Below the pieces are notes generated by a model, which saw only the letters and a list, made by a program, of their open reading frames with translations, made no database searches and was not told the DNA's origin. DNA of 64,000 nt. Origin: JBPESP01 sp051710585 (GTDB taxonomy: Bacteria > Pseudomonadota > Gammaproteobacteria > Enterobacterales > Enterobacteriaceae). Positions 9,671 through 21,579 of the stretch are shown here, piece by piece. Where the stretch lies: NCBI GenBank assembly GCA_051710585.1, contig JBPESP010000001.1, positions 310,001 through 374,000 on the forward strand. The letters run 5' to 3'. Numbering within the stretch: position 1 is the first letter of the stretch; every line of letters begins with the position of its first letter. A program made the translations under genes and the position numbers.

Positions 9671-11470
9671 TCTATTATCTTTAGACGGTTCTCGCGAAGC
9701 TAAAACACCAAGACCGACACCAAGGGGATATAAGCATTATTGCACTATTGTATAATTGGTATGTTTCTGCCCTCAATATTTTCGTCGTGATTCTAACAGA
9801 AAATATCTTTCAGTGTAGCCTATTTTCGCATGCAAAAAGAATTTGATAGTGTCATTACAATTAGACATTCGTAGTACTAATGCATATTTCAAATAATATT
9901 TTTCTATAAAAACTCCTCCTGAATAGGAAAGAATCTGATCAAACCCCCCTCAGGCTTGCCTAGCACGTACCATATCTCCGGAGAGGTATGGTATACGATT
10001 GGCTAATTGCTAATCGCTGAGGCTATTGCTGTGTTATAATAAAAGATTTTGGAAACATAGTAGGTTCGCTATTTTGTCAGTCAGCAGAGAAAAACGATAA
10101 ATTATCAGGATTTAATGGTGAGTTTCTTCTTTTTTGAAACCTTCGGTATACATATTTGAATTACGGGATACAGTACCTTGAATATCATTGCAAACTAGCG
10201 TAGTAAACTACAAAGTGGTTAAGCAAAAAAATGTCGCATTTTTTGGAAAATCTGAAAATTACAATAGGATGTTTAGCTACGGCCTTGCACTGCAAAAAAA
10301 TAAATACATCGACAAATTCATCATACCGTTTGCTGATAATGTTGTAGATGGTAGTAACCCATATATAAGTGGATCCTAAGTAATTGGCGGTTATTCGTTT
10401 CGGTATATAGCATTGCCTCTACTGGCGAAGTGTAAATAGGGCAGATGTCCCTTATGAAGTATACAGTGATAGTTCCCCTATAGGAATGTTCATGTTGCCG
10501 ATCACTTTATTGCCTATTCCTAAATGTGCACGTTATCGGTAACTACAATCACTTTAACATTCTGCCTAGTGGCTATTTTACACACATATTTTAATATATA
10601 TAGCGGTTGTTATAGGAAGTAAATAACTCCTATAAGGTGATAAATGTTAGAAACCGCTCGCAAGGCGTTGCCGACAGTTGGAGTGTAAATAATTAGCGAC
10701 ATCTCAGCCAAATGAAACATGACTAAGTGATAAACAACGTTTCATTGGTATCCCGGATATTAAGAAGATAAAATATATATTTCATTCGATTTTAGTGAAA
10801 AAATCTTGGTATTCGGCTAGCCACGCTCAGTCTGCTCTTTAATGGTTCTGCTGTATCCAGTATAAAAATCCTAAAAGTTAAAATTGTTACCCTCCAAAAA
10901 AAAGGAGGAGCCTTATTTTTATTCAGCAGGAAGTAATTCCAGCAGAATAGGGTCATTTTGAAGTATATACAGAAGGCATTTATTTTTATATTTCAGTTTT
11001 TTTATTAACTCATCGTTACTGATTAGTGTTGCCTTTAGAAAAAAACACAAAGAGCATGACAGTGGTTGTTCGGCCAGAGTTTCAATATTTTTTACTGCGT
11101 ATTACTAAATTACGCTTGTTATCAGACTGTAGACTTGTCTTGAGTTACAGAGAAAGACTGGAGATGGTTTTTTACTTCAATGCTAGAGGGAGCTTGCGCA
11201 GCAAGGGCTACATTCATTAGTGGCCACTATATTATCGATGTATTTTAGGAGCTCCAGCAATATGGCCTTTCTAATTTATTAGCTATCAGTATTAGCGGCA
11301 GTTATTAATATAAGCTCCGTTGTAGAGGAGGTAGGTTAAGATCGAACGCAGTTTTTTATAGATAGTGTCCCGCGTAGAGATGACTATGCTGCCTTTGTAG
11401 TGCACGATGTTACTGTAGCTTAATTGTATAGTAGTGCACATGATTTCTCTTAACTGTATACAACGCTGTG

Positions 11471-11945
11471 CTAATCAAAAAAAGATAATTTTTGTTGGGG
11501 AGAATGGTGTGGACAAACAATTGTCCTGCCATACTTTAGTGGGTAAAGCGTAGTCAATTTCATACAGAAACAGGTTTTTAATGGTAATATCATGCGGTTA
11601 AAATATATTAAGAATATAGCTGTTGAGTATTTTAGAAAAAACTCAAGCAGGTAAAGAATCAAATTAGTGCTATTATTTAATTTATTTATGAACTGCCGGT
11701 AATGGCAATAAAGGGTATCTTTAAACATTAACGTTTATAGTTTTACCATTCAATAAGATGTAGCAATCCAACCTTATTCCGTATCCACCATTTGGTGTAT
11801 TTCGTGGTGATGAATACCACATTTTAGCACTAAATATATAGATATTGCCGCTGATTCCGTGTGTGCGATAATAGCCAACCACATTAAAATAGGAATGCAA
11901 TGTGACACTATAGATGGTGTCAAATGGTACCAGCGTGAAGAACAA
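11471..11945 (-). pseudogene. Unidentified frameshifted remnant
   Basis: Two minus-strand open frames, 11945-11721 (74 codons) and 11728-11471 (85 codons), overlap by 8 bases and would join by one frameshift. The first part contains SSPRNTPNGGYGIRLDCYILLNG, which has a plausible protein composition, but I do not recognise a family. It lies downstream of metG on the same strand. It may equally be a chance frame. No function is proposed. Confidence 0.25.
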
Positions 11946-12599
11946 TATATTTTCTGTATAGGGTTTCCGGGTTGCTATGAGTTCCTTAAACTTATGTAAT
12001 GCTTAAGGCAATCAGTGAAGGCATGATAATTAAGTGGTGGTGTGGCACACTATATATAGGGCAGCGTGTAACGTAAAGCTAATTCCAGCCAATAACAGTG
12101 TAAATGAGGAGTTATAATGTGTCTCTGTACATTGAATCAATAATTATTTTAAACATGGATGATATATTTAATTATATTCAATATATTATTGTTAGCAATT
12201 AATCAAATAATTTAAACAAAAAATGGAAATCATAATACTGCAGATGATCAGCGGCAGTTAACTGAATGCTTTATCTAGAAAATCCACTTCAGTACAATGT
12301 AGTTTGTACAGCACATAAGATGCGCTTATCGTCATCAGCATGGTTGCCTAGGCGCATATATGCAGAAACTTGATATAGACTATATCCAAACACTAAAACC
12401 AAAACGCTGATGAAGATGATGCACACCGCAGAAATATCGTCGATTCATAAAATAACTTAACAAAATGAAGCAAATAATAGTGGGCATAAATAAGACCAGG
12501 AAAATACCCCAGTGCGCGGTAAAAATAGTAAAGGAGAATCGGCAAGAATACTCATGAGGTGTCTTGGGTGTATCGCTTTCCTAGAATCTACTGCACAGG

Positions 12600-12960
12600 T
12601 TATTTTACTGGCATATCAGTCATCTCATCCGTATCCGGGCTGAGCACAAAGATATCTCTTTGTATCGGTCTGCTATTACTTATACCTTTTCTGATATACC
12701 AAAGCACACTTTGCGGTGCTAGATTGGCTATAATGATCGTCAGGAGACCTCTTCCAAGTACTTGTGTATCAGGATAGGTCGCGTAGATAATTAGAGAATA
12801 CTTGACGATTGCTGCTACCGAGATTAGGAGTGAGTTTTAGTAATTTATCCGGTTCTTTGACAGATTCGGCGTGCTTAATAAGCACTATTTGCATATCTGT
12901 TTTTTTAGAAAAAAACATCAAAATTTAACCCGGAACGATAAGAGCCTAGGCCGCCATCCT
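12600..12960 (-). pseudogene. metG: Fossil C-terminal tRNA-binding domain of metG
   Basis: Beyond the metG stop codon the same strand still encodes, in shifted frames, the OB-fold tRNA-binding/dimerisation domain of full-length methionyl-tRNA synthetase. Immediately after the stop a second frame gives TTAIAAAPKNR, like the Ala-rich family linker. Then MQIVLIKHAESVKEPDKLLKL matches the family [20 protein letters not shown]. Near the end IIANLAPQS and RDIFVLSPDTDEM(T) match MVANLAPRK and KDIFLLSPDAGAKPG, ending in VK-stop at 12600 exactly like the family terminus. Several frameshifts and a stop separate the pieces, so the domain cannot be made as part of MetG. Confidence 0.9.
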
Positions 12961-12991
12961 GTTCTTAGGTGCCGCAGCGATTGCCGTCGTC

Positions 12992-14638
12992 TTACAAACG
13001 CGATCCTTCAATAACAGCCTCCACTTGGGCTGCTTCAATGCGATTGAATAGCGCTTTAAACGGACGGATGCGGTGTGATAGCAACGGGGCTGCCAGTTTA
13101 TCCCATTCAAGTGGGGTATCAAGGAAGGCTTCAGCCCGCTCTACCAGCGAAGGTACAACCGGTTTCAAATAGATCATTAAAACCCGAAAAAGCTGGATAC
13201 CCATCGAACAGATAGCCTGCAAATCCGCTTCGCGTCCTTTCTGTTTCGCTAGCACCCAGGGTGCTTGCTCATCGACATAGCGATTAGCTAAATCTGCTAG
13301 CGCCATGATTTCACGAATTGCGCGATTAGTTTCACGGCTACTAAACGCATCACCTATAGACTTTGCGGCATTAATGAAAGTAGCATAAAGTGCTGGATTA
13401 GCTACTTTTACCCCCAGCTGTCCATCGAAACGTTTATTGATAAAGCTGGCATTGCGTGAGGCTATATTGACGACTTTATTAATGATATCGGTATTGACTC
13501 GCTGGATGAAATCTTCGAGATTAAGGTCGATATCATCAATGCGAGATGATAGTTTAGTGGCGTAGTAATAGCGTAGGTAGTCTGCATCAAGGTGCGTCAG
13601 ATAAGTACTGGCTTTAATAAAGGTACCGCGTGATTTGGACATTTTAGCTCCGTTGACGGTTACATAACCATGTACAAACAAATTAGTTGGTTTTCGGAAA
13701 TAGCTACCTTCAAGCAGCGCCGGCCAGAATAAGCTGTGGAAATAAACGATATCCTTGCCGATAAAATGGTAAAGATCTACCTTGGAATCCACATTCCAAA
13801 ATTCATCAAAGCAGAGATCGCTGCGCTTCTGGCATAAGTTTTGGAACGTGCTCATATAGCCGATGGGAGCATCCAGCCAAACATAAAAATATTTGTCTGG
13901 CATATCCGGCATTTCAAAACCGAAGTAAGGTGCATCACGGGAAATATCCCACTGCTGCAATATTGATTTAAACCACTCCTGCATCTTGTTTGCTACCTGC
14001 TCTTGCAGCGCACCGGAACGCGTCCAGGCGCGCAGCATTTCGCTAAAAGCAGGTAAATCAAAGAAGAAGTGTTCCGATTCCCGCATAACCGGTGTGGCAC
14101 CTGAAACCGCCGATTTCGGATTAATGAGATCTGTCGGGTTATAGGTGGCGCCGCAGACTTCACAGTTATCGCCGTATTGATCGGGGGAATGACATTTTGG
14201 GCAAGTGCCTTTCACAAAGCGATCTGGTAAAAAAATGCCTTTTTCAGGATCAAATAGCTGTGAAATGGTTCGTGATTTTATAAACCCATTTTTTTTTAGA
14301 CGTTGGTAAATCAAAGTTGATAGCTGTCTATTTTCTTCGCTATGGGTAGAATGGTAGTTGTCGTAGCTAATGCCAAAGCCAGAAAAATCCGTTTGATGCT
14401 CCATGTTTATTTTATTGATCATCTCTTCTGGTGTAATACCTAGTTGTTGTGCTTTAAGCATGATTGATGTGCCGTGAGCATCATCAGCGCAAATAAAATA
14501 AACTTGATGTCCTCGCATTCGGTGATAACGGACCCAGATATCCGCTTGAATATGCTCGAGGATATGGCCTAGATGGATAGAACCATTAGCGTAAGGTAAC
14601 GCACAAGTTACCAATATTTTTTTTGAGACTTGAGTCAT
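12992..14638 (-). CDS. metG: Methionyl-tRNA synthetase, core enzyme without C-terminal domain
   Basis: MetG charges tRNA-Met and initiator tRNA with methionine. The 548-residue frame holds the class I catalytic core: signature HLGH near residue 22, zinc-binding knuckle CPKCHSPDQYGDNCEVC, and AKMSKSRG as the KMSKS loop. The anticodon-binding helical domain follows, through about residue 540. E. coli MetG has about 677 residues; here the frame stops in the linker just after FNRIEAAQVEAVIEGS, and the remaining domain is a downstream fossil. Truncation of E. coli MetG at about residues 547-551 is known to give an active monomer, so this product is probably functional. The start at 14638 matches the family MTQVxKKILVTCALPYANG. 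No clear Shine-Dalgarno sequence precedes it. Confidence 0.96.
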   Translation of the reverse strand: MTQVSKKILVTCALPYANGSIHLGHILEHIQADIWVRYHRMRGHQVYFICADDAHGTSIMLKAQQLGITPEEMINKINMEHQTDFSGFGISYDNYHSTHSEENRQLSTLIYQRLKKNGFIKSRTISQLFDPEKGIFLPDRFVKGTCPKCHSPDQYGDNCEVCGATYNPTDLINPKSAVSGATPVMRESEHFFFDLPAFSEMLRAWTRSGALQEQVANKMQEWFKSILQQWDISRDAPYFGFEMPDMPDKYFYVWLDAPIGYMSTFQNLCQKRSDLCFDEFWNVDSKVDLYHFIGKDIVYFHSLFWPALLEGSYFRKPTNLFVHGYVTVNGAKMSKSRGTFIKASTYLTHLDADYLRYYYATKLSSRIDDIDLNLEDFIQRVNTDIINKVVNIASRNASFINKRFDGQLGVKVANPALYATFINAAKSIGDAFSSRETNRAIREIMALADLANRYVDEQAPWVLAKQKGREADLQAICSMGIQLFRVLMIYLKPVVPSLVERAEAFLDTPLEWDKLAAPLLSHRIRPFKALFNRIEAAQVEAVIEGSRL

Positions 14639-15212
14639 GTAGGGATAGGCTTTTGTTAGGTTTCATTAAAAACAGTTGATGGTAACTGATAGCGATACCT
14701 ACATAAACAAGCGGTATGCGTGCTATCACGCTGGGAACTTTTTTAAACTGTGGCATATGTTACTCTATTATGTAAGTCTACTGGTTATTCATTATCTAAG
14801 AAATGAGGTGGATGAACTTTTTTAATACCGTAAACTTATTCCTTGAAACCCCGGGGCGGGTAAGTAAGTAGGTGCTGTGAGTTTTCAATCGCCTGACACT
14901 GAAATACGATTTCATCGTATTAATAAAACCCTGCATTATAGCACGTTTCTTAACGATATACTTAGATTAAGTTGATATTACACCTCTATCTAGTAAAGCA
15001 TTTTTACTGAGCTTAAAGAAAGCGTCAGCATAAAGCTGCTACACTTGGTTAACGTTCCAGTACCGTTGACTGGAAGTTGATACATAATATTAATACTATG
15101 AAAAAATCAGGGATTATATGAGGTTAAGTGGCATACATAATCTTATTCCTGTTAGCTTCTGGAAAGGCGATACAAAAATCTAGAACTGCCGTCAATATAG
15201 TACGAGTGTTGA

Positions 15213-15452
15213 AAGGCAGGTATATCGGGGCAGGTATATCGGGCTTCTTTTTTAGATACAGGTACCCCTATTCTATATTATCCATCAATATCTGAGCTTG
15301 TTGGACACACACCTCTCACAAGAGAGCTATATCACTGGATGGAAACATATGGCACTGATTATGGCGTACGGCTTAGTAAAAAAACTCTATTGGCTACATG
15401 GCGAATAAGAATAATCCCATTACATTATTTAATACCAGACCATGGCTAATAA
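15213..15452 (+). pseudogene. Unidentified conserved-looking coding remnant
   Basis: An 80-codon stop-free stretch without an ATG start, bounded by TGA at 15210 and TAA at 15450. Its translation has strongly protein-like composition (for example SISELVGHTPLTRELYHW and YGTDYGVRLSKKTLLATW), unlike neighbouring chance frames. I cannot assign it to a family. It is preceded by a 14-bp tandem duplication (15217-15244) that lies within the frame. Probably the surviving piece of a dead gene. Confidence 0.4.
15217..15244. repeat. 14-bp tandem duplication
   Basis: CAGGTATATCGGGG (15217-15230) is followed directly by CAGGTATATCGGGC (15231-15244), 13 of 14 identical. It is a small recent slippage duplication within an open but decayed frame. 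Confidence 0.8.
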
Positions 15453-16556
15453 AGTCTTGTTACACCTGCTTACCTATAAATACCCTGTGAGGGTTAGTAG
15501 AATATCTGATGCTGTAGATATGTCCTCGGAAGCGTCGATTTCTAATTAATGCTAACGCAGCATATTCCGGTAACTGGCGTGATAGTGGTGATGATATGCC
15601 TTAAGATATCGTCCTAGCGGATGATATGTGCCAAAGAGTATTGTATAATTTTCGCTAAATTTGGAATATCAGTACTTGGTATCATAAAAAAATATGAGGA
15701 TATATGTTTTTAGTCATAGCGGTCATCTTGAGGTGATTTTTTTTAGCACTAGCGGTACGTAAAATCTTGCGGAGTAATATTTAGTGCATATTACTGGGGA
15801 ATTGTCATTGTGTATTTATCTTTTTTTTGAAGATCAGGACCGTGGTGATCCAATGGTGTACTAAGAATTCTAAAAGTGAATTTATTGAAATACATTGCCA
15901 ACCCGCGAGCTAAGTGGTAGTACCACTTTATTAGCAGGGAAAGAGAAGTGATATAACCCGAGATTAATTTTAAGGTAAAGATGTTTGAAGGCCCACCCTG
16001 CTAGCCAACAAATTCTGTGTTGCCACCTTTCTTTGCCCTACATGACCAGCAGCAGTGCCAAAATAAGAATCGCTATAATTGGTCTTTAGTTAGATAAAGA
16101 GTATACATATGCTGCCTGAACTGTATCATTGAAGGGATATCCTCGTTGCGTTGGTTGATGCTAGTTTGAATATGATTTCAGACGGTGAATGTGCTAGAAT
16201 AATAATTACTTATAATACACTATAAAGCTAATGCTAATAGCATAATATACATTTATAACTGTGATATATAATATTGGATGTGTATAGCTAAATAAACAGA
16301 ATTTAAAGTATATTTTGTTAGATATTAACTGATAAAGCCGAATGGCTGTTGAAGGTAGTGGAATTATAATTATTCCTGTCCATACTTTAATTCATAAAGG
16401 CAATGTTGAAGCGCAAACAATTTCATCAGCGAGAAATGTAACAAGCATTAGCTACTATCAGTAGTAGGTCTTGGTGATATCTGTTTTTAACAGAAAAAAC
16501 CACTACTCTTAAGCTTGTGTAAGGTAATAGCAGCGTGCTATCATAAAAAATAAAAA

Positions 16557-16589
16557 AAGTTAACTTATAATACTATTATAAGTTAACTT
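16557..16589. repeat. 14-bp perfect hairpin
   Basis: Arms 16557-16570 and 16576-16589 (AAGTTAACTTATAA and complement) around TACTA. It is preceded by an A-rich run, so read on the minus strand it could act as a terminator, but no gene leads into it. Confidence 0.75.
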
Positions 16590-17309
16590 GTCATCTGATG
16601 GTTGATGGATTATTATAATACTATAACAATAGTAGGTGATGCATAAATATTTTTTTAACCCGTCTAGCAAAAATAATAAGATTAGAAAAAATTATTTTTT
16701 CTCATTTTATGAAATATAATTCATATATACATGAAATATCTCTTATACTTGACGATTATAAAATAATATTTTATATTTGTTTTACATATCTTAATTTGTG
16801 AGATAGGATTTTCCTATCAGTACCAAGATCCTAATTTAGTCACATAGTTAACTTTTTATTTTAAAAGAATGATAGATAAAAAATGAAGTGAATAATTTAG
16901 ATGTAATGGATAACTAAACTAGTCATCTTATTATTGTTTTACAGTATCTATTTTATGATTCATTTTCTGGAAAACCAGAATTATATTCATCCAGCCTGAG
17001 TGTGCTGCACTATACATGATATATTTGTAATATCATGAGCTAGCTTCTTTGAAGCTGATATATACTTGTTGTTGGTATTTATTTTTAAACTTCTAAAGTA
17101 CTTTATCGGACTGTAATATCAACAAAGTACCCTGCTAAATAATTCTTTATTTAAATAAACTGCTAACGTTATAGCAGTTGTAGGAACTCTTTTTTATAAA
17201 AGATAGTCTAATCGTTTTAGAATATCACTTTGCCTGTATTACTCCGGTTTTCCTAGTTTAGCTTTATTACTATAGCTAATTCTAATTGCTACTTAATATA
17301 ATTCATGGT

Positions 17310-17925
17310 TGAGATATTCTTCTGACTGCGTTGCTTATACTTGTTGTAGTTGGTTGCTAAAAACTGATTATTCTCTATTTTTTTGTGATCTTGCTTTAGA
17401 ACCAGAGACTCATCTAAAAGCCTTTATAGGTTGCTGTGGTGACGATACTTTTCGTGCTAGCTGCACATTATAGCTGATACTATGTAGTTCATGAGCTTGC
17501 CTATCCAATAACCGTTCAGCTGCTGTTTTAACCTTTTAGGATGTTTTATAAATATTTGTGACTATTGCGGTGAATCCTGAATACGTAGAAGATGTATGCT
17601 ACAGGATAAATATGTTATGAATTTCCAGATTAACAAGAGCTGTTTAGGGAGTCTGGCATAAAAAATGCTGTAGTTTTTTAATATTTTCTATTTTAATGCC
17701 TTATATTTTTTGAGCTCACGTATTTTTATTTATTTCTGGATTGTGAGAGAGGTTTTTTTGTTTTACTTTCCTCCATTGCGCATTTATTTTTTTACTCATT
17801 TTATTATTCTAGAAAAGCAGAAATTCATGGTTTTATTGCTTGTGCGATGTGGTAATTTTGCTAAACAACAAGTTAAGTTTATTTTTGTTTTAATTTAGGA
17901 TTAAAATCTCAATATTTTATTGATT
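17310..17925. repeat. Diverged long repeat, copy 1
   Basis: About 615 bp that aligns by eye, with many substitutions and small indels, to copy 2 at 24680-25313 in the same orientation. Shared landmarks include CGATACTTTT followed by GCTAGCTG, CAATAACCGTTC, TAATATTTGT (ATAAATATTTGT here), CCTGAATA, and GCTACAGGATAA. The shared ancestor could be a duplicated gene or an old mobile element. Neither strand gives a frame I can name. Confidence 0.65.
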
Positions 17926-19797
17926 TGTACATGTTTTTCTGACATAGACATATTACCTTTATTTTAGTGCTAAAATTTAGTGTGCTACTACAATTTTATA
18001 TATATTTTAATTTAAGTGTATATGAAAAAATTCTACCGGTTAAAAAACATAGTGCGCCATAGACTTGTTGATTAACCAGTGATGCAGTTAGTATCCGTGA
18101 ATTATATATATCCTCAGGCCCTATTTCAGTAATGGCTATATCTCTATCGAGAATACGTAATGATTTAATCTGCCGCCATATTAAAATTAATTTATGAAAA
18201 TATGCTGTGGTTTCTTGATGAAAGATTACAGCAAGGCGTGGGATGCATAACTCCTCTTTCTGTGCAGCATTTAGTCATCTTTACAGCTAATTACTGAATA
18301 ATTTGGCAATTAACTGTGAGGTAAGGACTGGACTAGAACATAACTATGTCCGTTTTCCCAGTAATTATTAAGTATCGTGCTCAAATTTTCGTTAGCTTTT
18401 CAAGCGTGCTTTGTCACGCAAAATATTGAATATTACTATGATAAACGTTATCTTACTGATAAGAGGTTTGGCGGACAATATGTATCCTAAATCTGAAAAG
18501 TTCTTCCTGACGAATATTTATTATCTTTATACCCTGACAGTATATTTATGCACTTTTTCAACAAACATGTTTTTGTATGATTCTAGCAAAACTTTTAGAT
18601 TAAAGGTAGTTGGAAAATAATTTTCCACCAAACTTTCAGAAGCGTTGGTAACTAAAATAATTTCTATTACGGTAGAAGCGACATATTTGCCCATACATAA
18701 TTTATTAGATTACCAGTTTATCGATAATTTGTAATGTTTCTTTAGAGATCATATTAGTCACAAGTAACAGGTATATATCGAGCTCAGCAATAGAAATAAC
18801 GGCTTTCATATTTTCATTTAACCAACAGTAACGTAAGTAAAGCACCATTAGAGACATAGATCGTGTAAAAGAAATAGAATCCTTTCCTGGCTTATAACCA
18901 CCCGCGAATTAAATAGTTATAAACATAATTTTAGGCGATGAAAATACCTACTATCGGCAATGCACAGTTAAGCGTTAATGTGCTTGACCAGTTATGCTGC
19001 TGTTCCGGTAGCCATCACAGATAACTCAATATTTTAATAACGTTTTTATACGGTTAAATTCGTCCAGCAGAAGCGAAAGATTTGCTGGAAGTCTCTTTAC
19101 TAAAAATATAGAAAATTTTTATGTTAACTTCATATGTTACACTACGTTGATTAGGCTGTGCTCGTTTTAAATTCGTGCGTTTGGTGAGGTTATATTCTTC
19201 ATGCAGCCGGATTAACTTCTTAGGCACTTTATAGCGCATATTCATTTGATTTTTTTCAGATGTAAGATATCTATTGCTGATAGAGAAATTTTCTGTTACT
19301 TATGTTAGAAGTAACGCAACAGCTTTTTTACATTTCATTCCTCCTGTAGCTCGATTTTAGGGTCGTCAAGCACTCCTATGCTTAAAGATCCACTTATATA
19401 TAGGTCACTACCATCTACAACATTGTCAGCTTATTATTGGGGCTTTTAAAGTATAGCTCGGAAGATTAGCACATAATTTAGTAGAGATTTAGTAAAAAAG
19501 CACGGGACGCGCCTACTTAAGCTATTTTAAGATATTGATTTACAAGGACGTCATAATGTTAGCACCTATGGAACTTCACATACTGTCGGGGGTTATCGTA
19601 GTACACGCTTGGAATCCACCAAGACCATTTTGACATAGTGTATTTTCTGAAACTACTCTCTATAGTTTTCTTCACGTTAACTGACCATTATAATGCTGGC
19701 CTGTTAGCGAATTTTTCCATAACCCCCCTGTATGTTTTTCGCTAGATTTAAATTCTGAAAGGGTATCGAAAAAAACGATGCGCCATCAGTAATAAAT

Positions 19798-19840
19798 TAA
19801 CTTTCTATTAAACTCGTACTATGAGTTTAATAGAAAGTTA
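19798..19840. repeat. 18-bp perfect hairpin
   Basis: Arms 19798-19815 and 19823-19840 are exact reverse complements with a 7-nt loop (GTACTAT). It lies in gene-free DNA and lacks a terminator T-run. Confidence 0.8.
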
Positions 19841-19925
19841 TTCTAGTACAAAAAATATTTGAATCAGTGTAGACATAGAAACTGTAATAAATTGACCCTG
19901 ATCTGCCGAAAACTATCTATTTGCG

Positions 19926-19964
19926 TTAGCTATTGCTAACGTTACTAACGGCAGCAATAGCTAA
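19926..19964. repeat. 12-bp perfect hairpin, 15-nt loop
   Basis: TTAGCTATTGCT (19926-19937) pairs exactly with 19953-19964. It lies 85 nt after the 18-bp hairpin. A further 8-bp hairpin with a 3-nt loop (TCCTCATC) follows at 19981-19999, so three hairpins lie within 200 bp. Confidence 0.7.
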
Positions 19965-21025
19965 GAATCTCATTTTTTGATCCTCATCAAAGATGAGGAG
20001 ATAGTGTATCCTATAATTAGTTATTTAAATTATCGCTAAAATTTAAAAGAACAAAATTATATTAAGGCTAATACACTAATAACTTAGTATTTTTTTTATA
20101 AAAAATACAGCTAGACATTATAGTCTATAATAATAAATATTATTAATAGTTTTATTAGATATCCATTAGGCACTGTCTAGCGGCGGTAGCCGCAACGAAG
20201 TATAATTGAATAAAGTATTATAAGATAGATCTTATTCTTTTAATAAAATTTGGTTAATTTTAATTAATTATAAATATATATAGAGAGCTATGAATAAAAT
20301 TTAAAGTATACATTTGTATTAAATACGTAAATTGAAATATAAAATAAGAGGTATTGGATTTTGAAAATATTTTGTTACTATGGGAAGTCTTTATAGTTTT
20401 TTCCTGAAAAGGTTATTATTTTATAATAGTGAAAGCCTTAACATCAAATTTTTTAAAAACTTCGTTATAGAAAATTGCTGAACATTTAGCATTTTATGCT
20501 TTTCCTATAAGGATTCTCATTTGGAGTTTGTAACCTTGGAAAGTGATATTTTCCTTACTTAGAGATATAACCATTGTACTTTTCATTTAAAAAAACGGTA
20601 ATTAAATTTATATAATACTTACGTGCGATTACCATTGCTGATGGTGCTCATGCATTATATGGTAATTAGAAGAGTTCTGATACACCATTCCTTCTTTATG
20701 CTGTTTCATGTAAGTTATTGGGATTCAGATATTTTATAATGTTATTTATGTTATATCTAATATTAGTAAGGAAAGAGAAATAACTTTTAATTTCTGTATT
20801 TCTGCTAGATGCATGCGTATACTTTATTTTTATTAGATTAAAACAATCATATACCTTGTTATTTTTATAAAACTGAGTTTTGTGAATAATTTTTATAACG
20901 TAGTCTGGTATTTTTCTATTTCTGATAAGAAATACCTTCTGATTAAAGCGGTTTGAGTTTAAATTTTGAATCCTTATTTTATTTAGACTAAATAAATAGA
21001 TCATTATTTTGATTATCTTAACTTT

Positions 21026-21050
21026 AGCGTATACTTATTAAGTATACGCT
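21026..21050. repeat. 25-nt near-perfect palindrome
   Basis: AGCGTATACTTA (21026-21037) and its exact complement (21039-21050) are separated by a single T. An intact palindrome with essentially no loop is typical of an inversion-type replication error or of a binding site for a dimeric protein. No gene is near. Confidence 0.75.
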
Positions 21051-21579
21051 TGAAGCACTATGTATTTCAAATTTAAAATAAATATCATTTTGTTAAATTT
21101 ACTTTCATGATCATAAATTTTAAAATTTAAAAAAAGATTTTTTCTGCGCTTCTGACAGAAGTTATCTTAACAATAAGTACAGTGTCATTAGTTTAATAAA
21201 ATGTCACGATAATATTAATCTCTCGCTGAGATAAACTCTATATGCAGATATGCTTATATTTTTTAATTTTTGTTAGTTTAGTTAATTTAGCACTGTATTC
21301 AGTAATTTGTGATGATTTCCTAGAAATCTTTCTTCAGTAATCGGCAATAAAGAATACAGTTGTGCGCCTCTAGCAATAACTTATATTTAGAAAATAAATT
21401 CACTGTATAGTTAGTTTTTTCATCTTTTTTTTCGCAGAAGAAAGGCTACCCAAAAAAAATATTGGTATGTAGGGTATGACGAGATTATAAAGAAGCGACA
21501 AGGTTACCATTAATGGTACTTAACCATCTAAATATTATCTTGCAATGATACTACGTCAGACACTTCAGTTGAAATAGAT

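Larger units (their letters stand above)
5763..12599. other. 6.8 kb of decayed DNA between rnhA and metG
   Basis: No intact gene. dnaQ would be expected on the plus strand from about 5.8 kb by synteny, but no DnaQ residue pattern was found. Open frames up to 113 codons (for example 6341-6682 and 7107-7385, minus) have no recognisable motif and read like chance frames in AT-rich DNA. The region holds the 57-bp inverted repeat and several perfect hairpins listed separately. Its last 0.6 kb before the metG fossil tail (11.47-11.95 kb) has two overlapping minus-strand frames that might be one frameshifted gene. Confidence 0.6.
14639..21579. other. 6.9 kb of decayed DNA between metG and the asmA fossil
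   Basis: No intact gene. In E. coli mrp is divergent from metG and would begin near 14.7 kb on the plus strand; its P-loop pattern was not found. One 80-codon conserved-looking open segment at 15213-15452 is listed separately. A roughly 615-bp stretch at 17310-17925 is a diverged copy of 24680-25313. Hairpins at 16557, 19798, 19926 and 21026 are listed. AT content rises after about 16 kb. Confidence 0.6.

Noticed and set aside
12969..13172. Plus-strand frames over metG and its tail (also 12559-12777)
   Set aside because: Antisense shadows of metG and of its fossil C-terminal domain.
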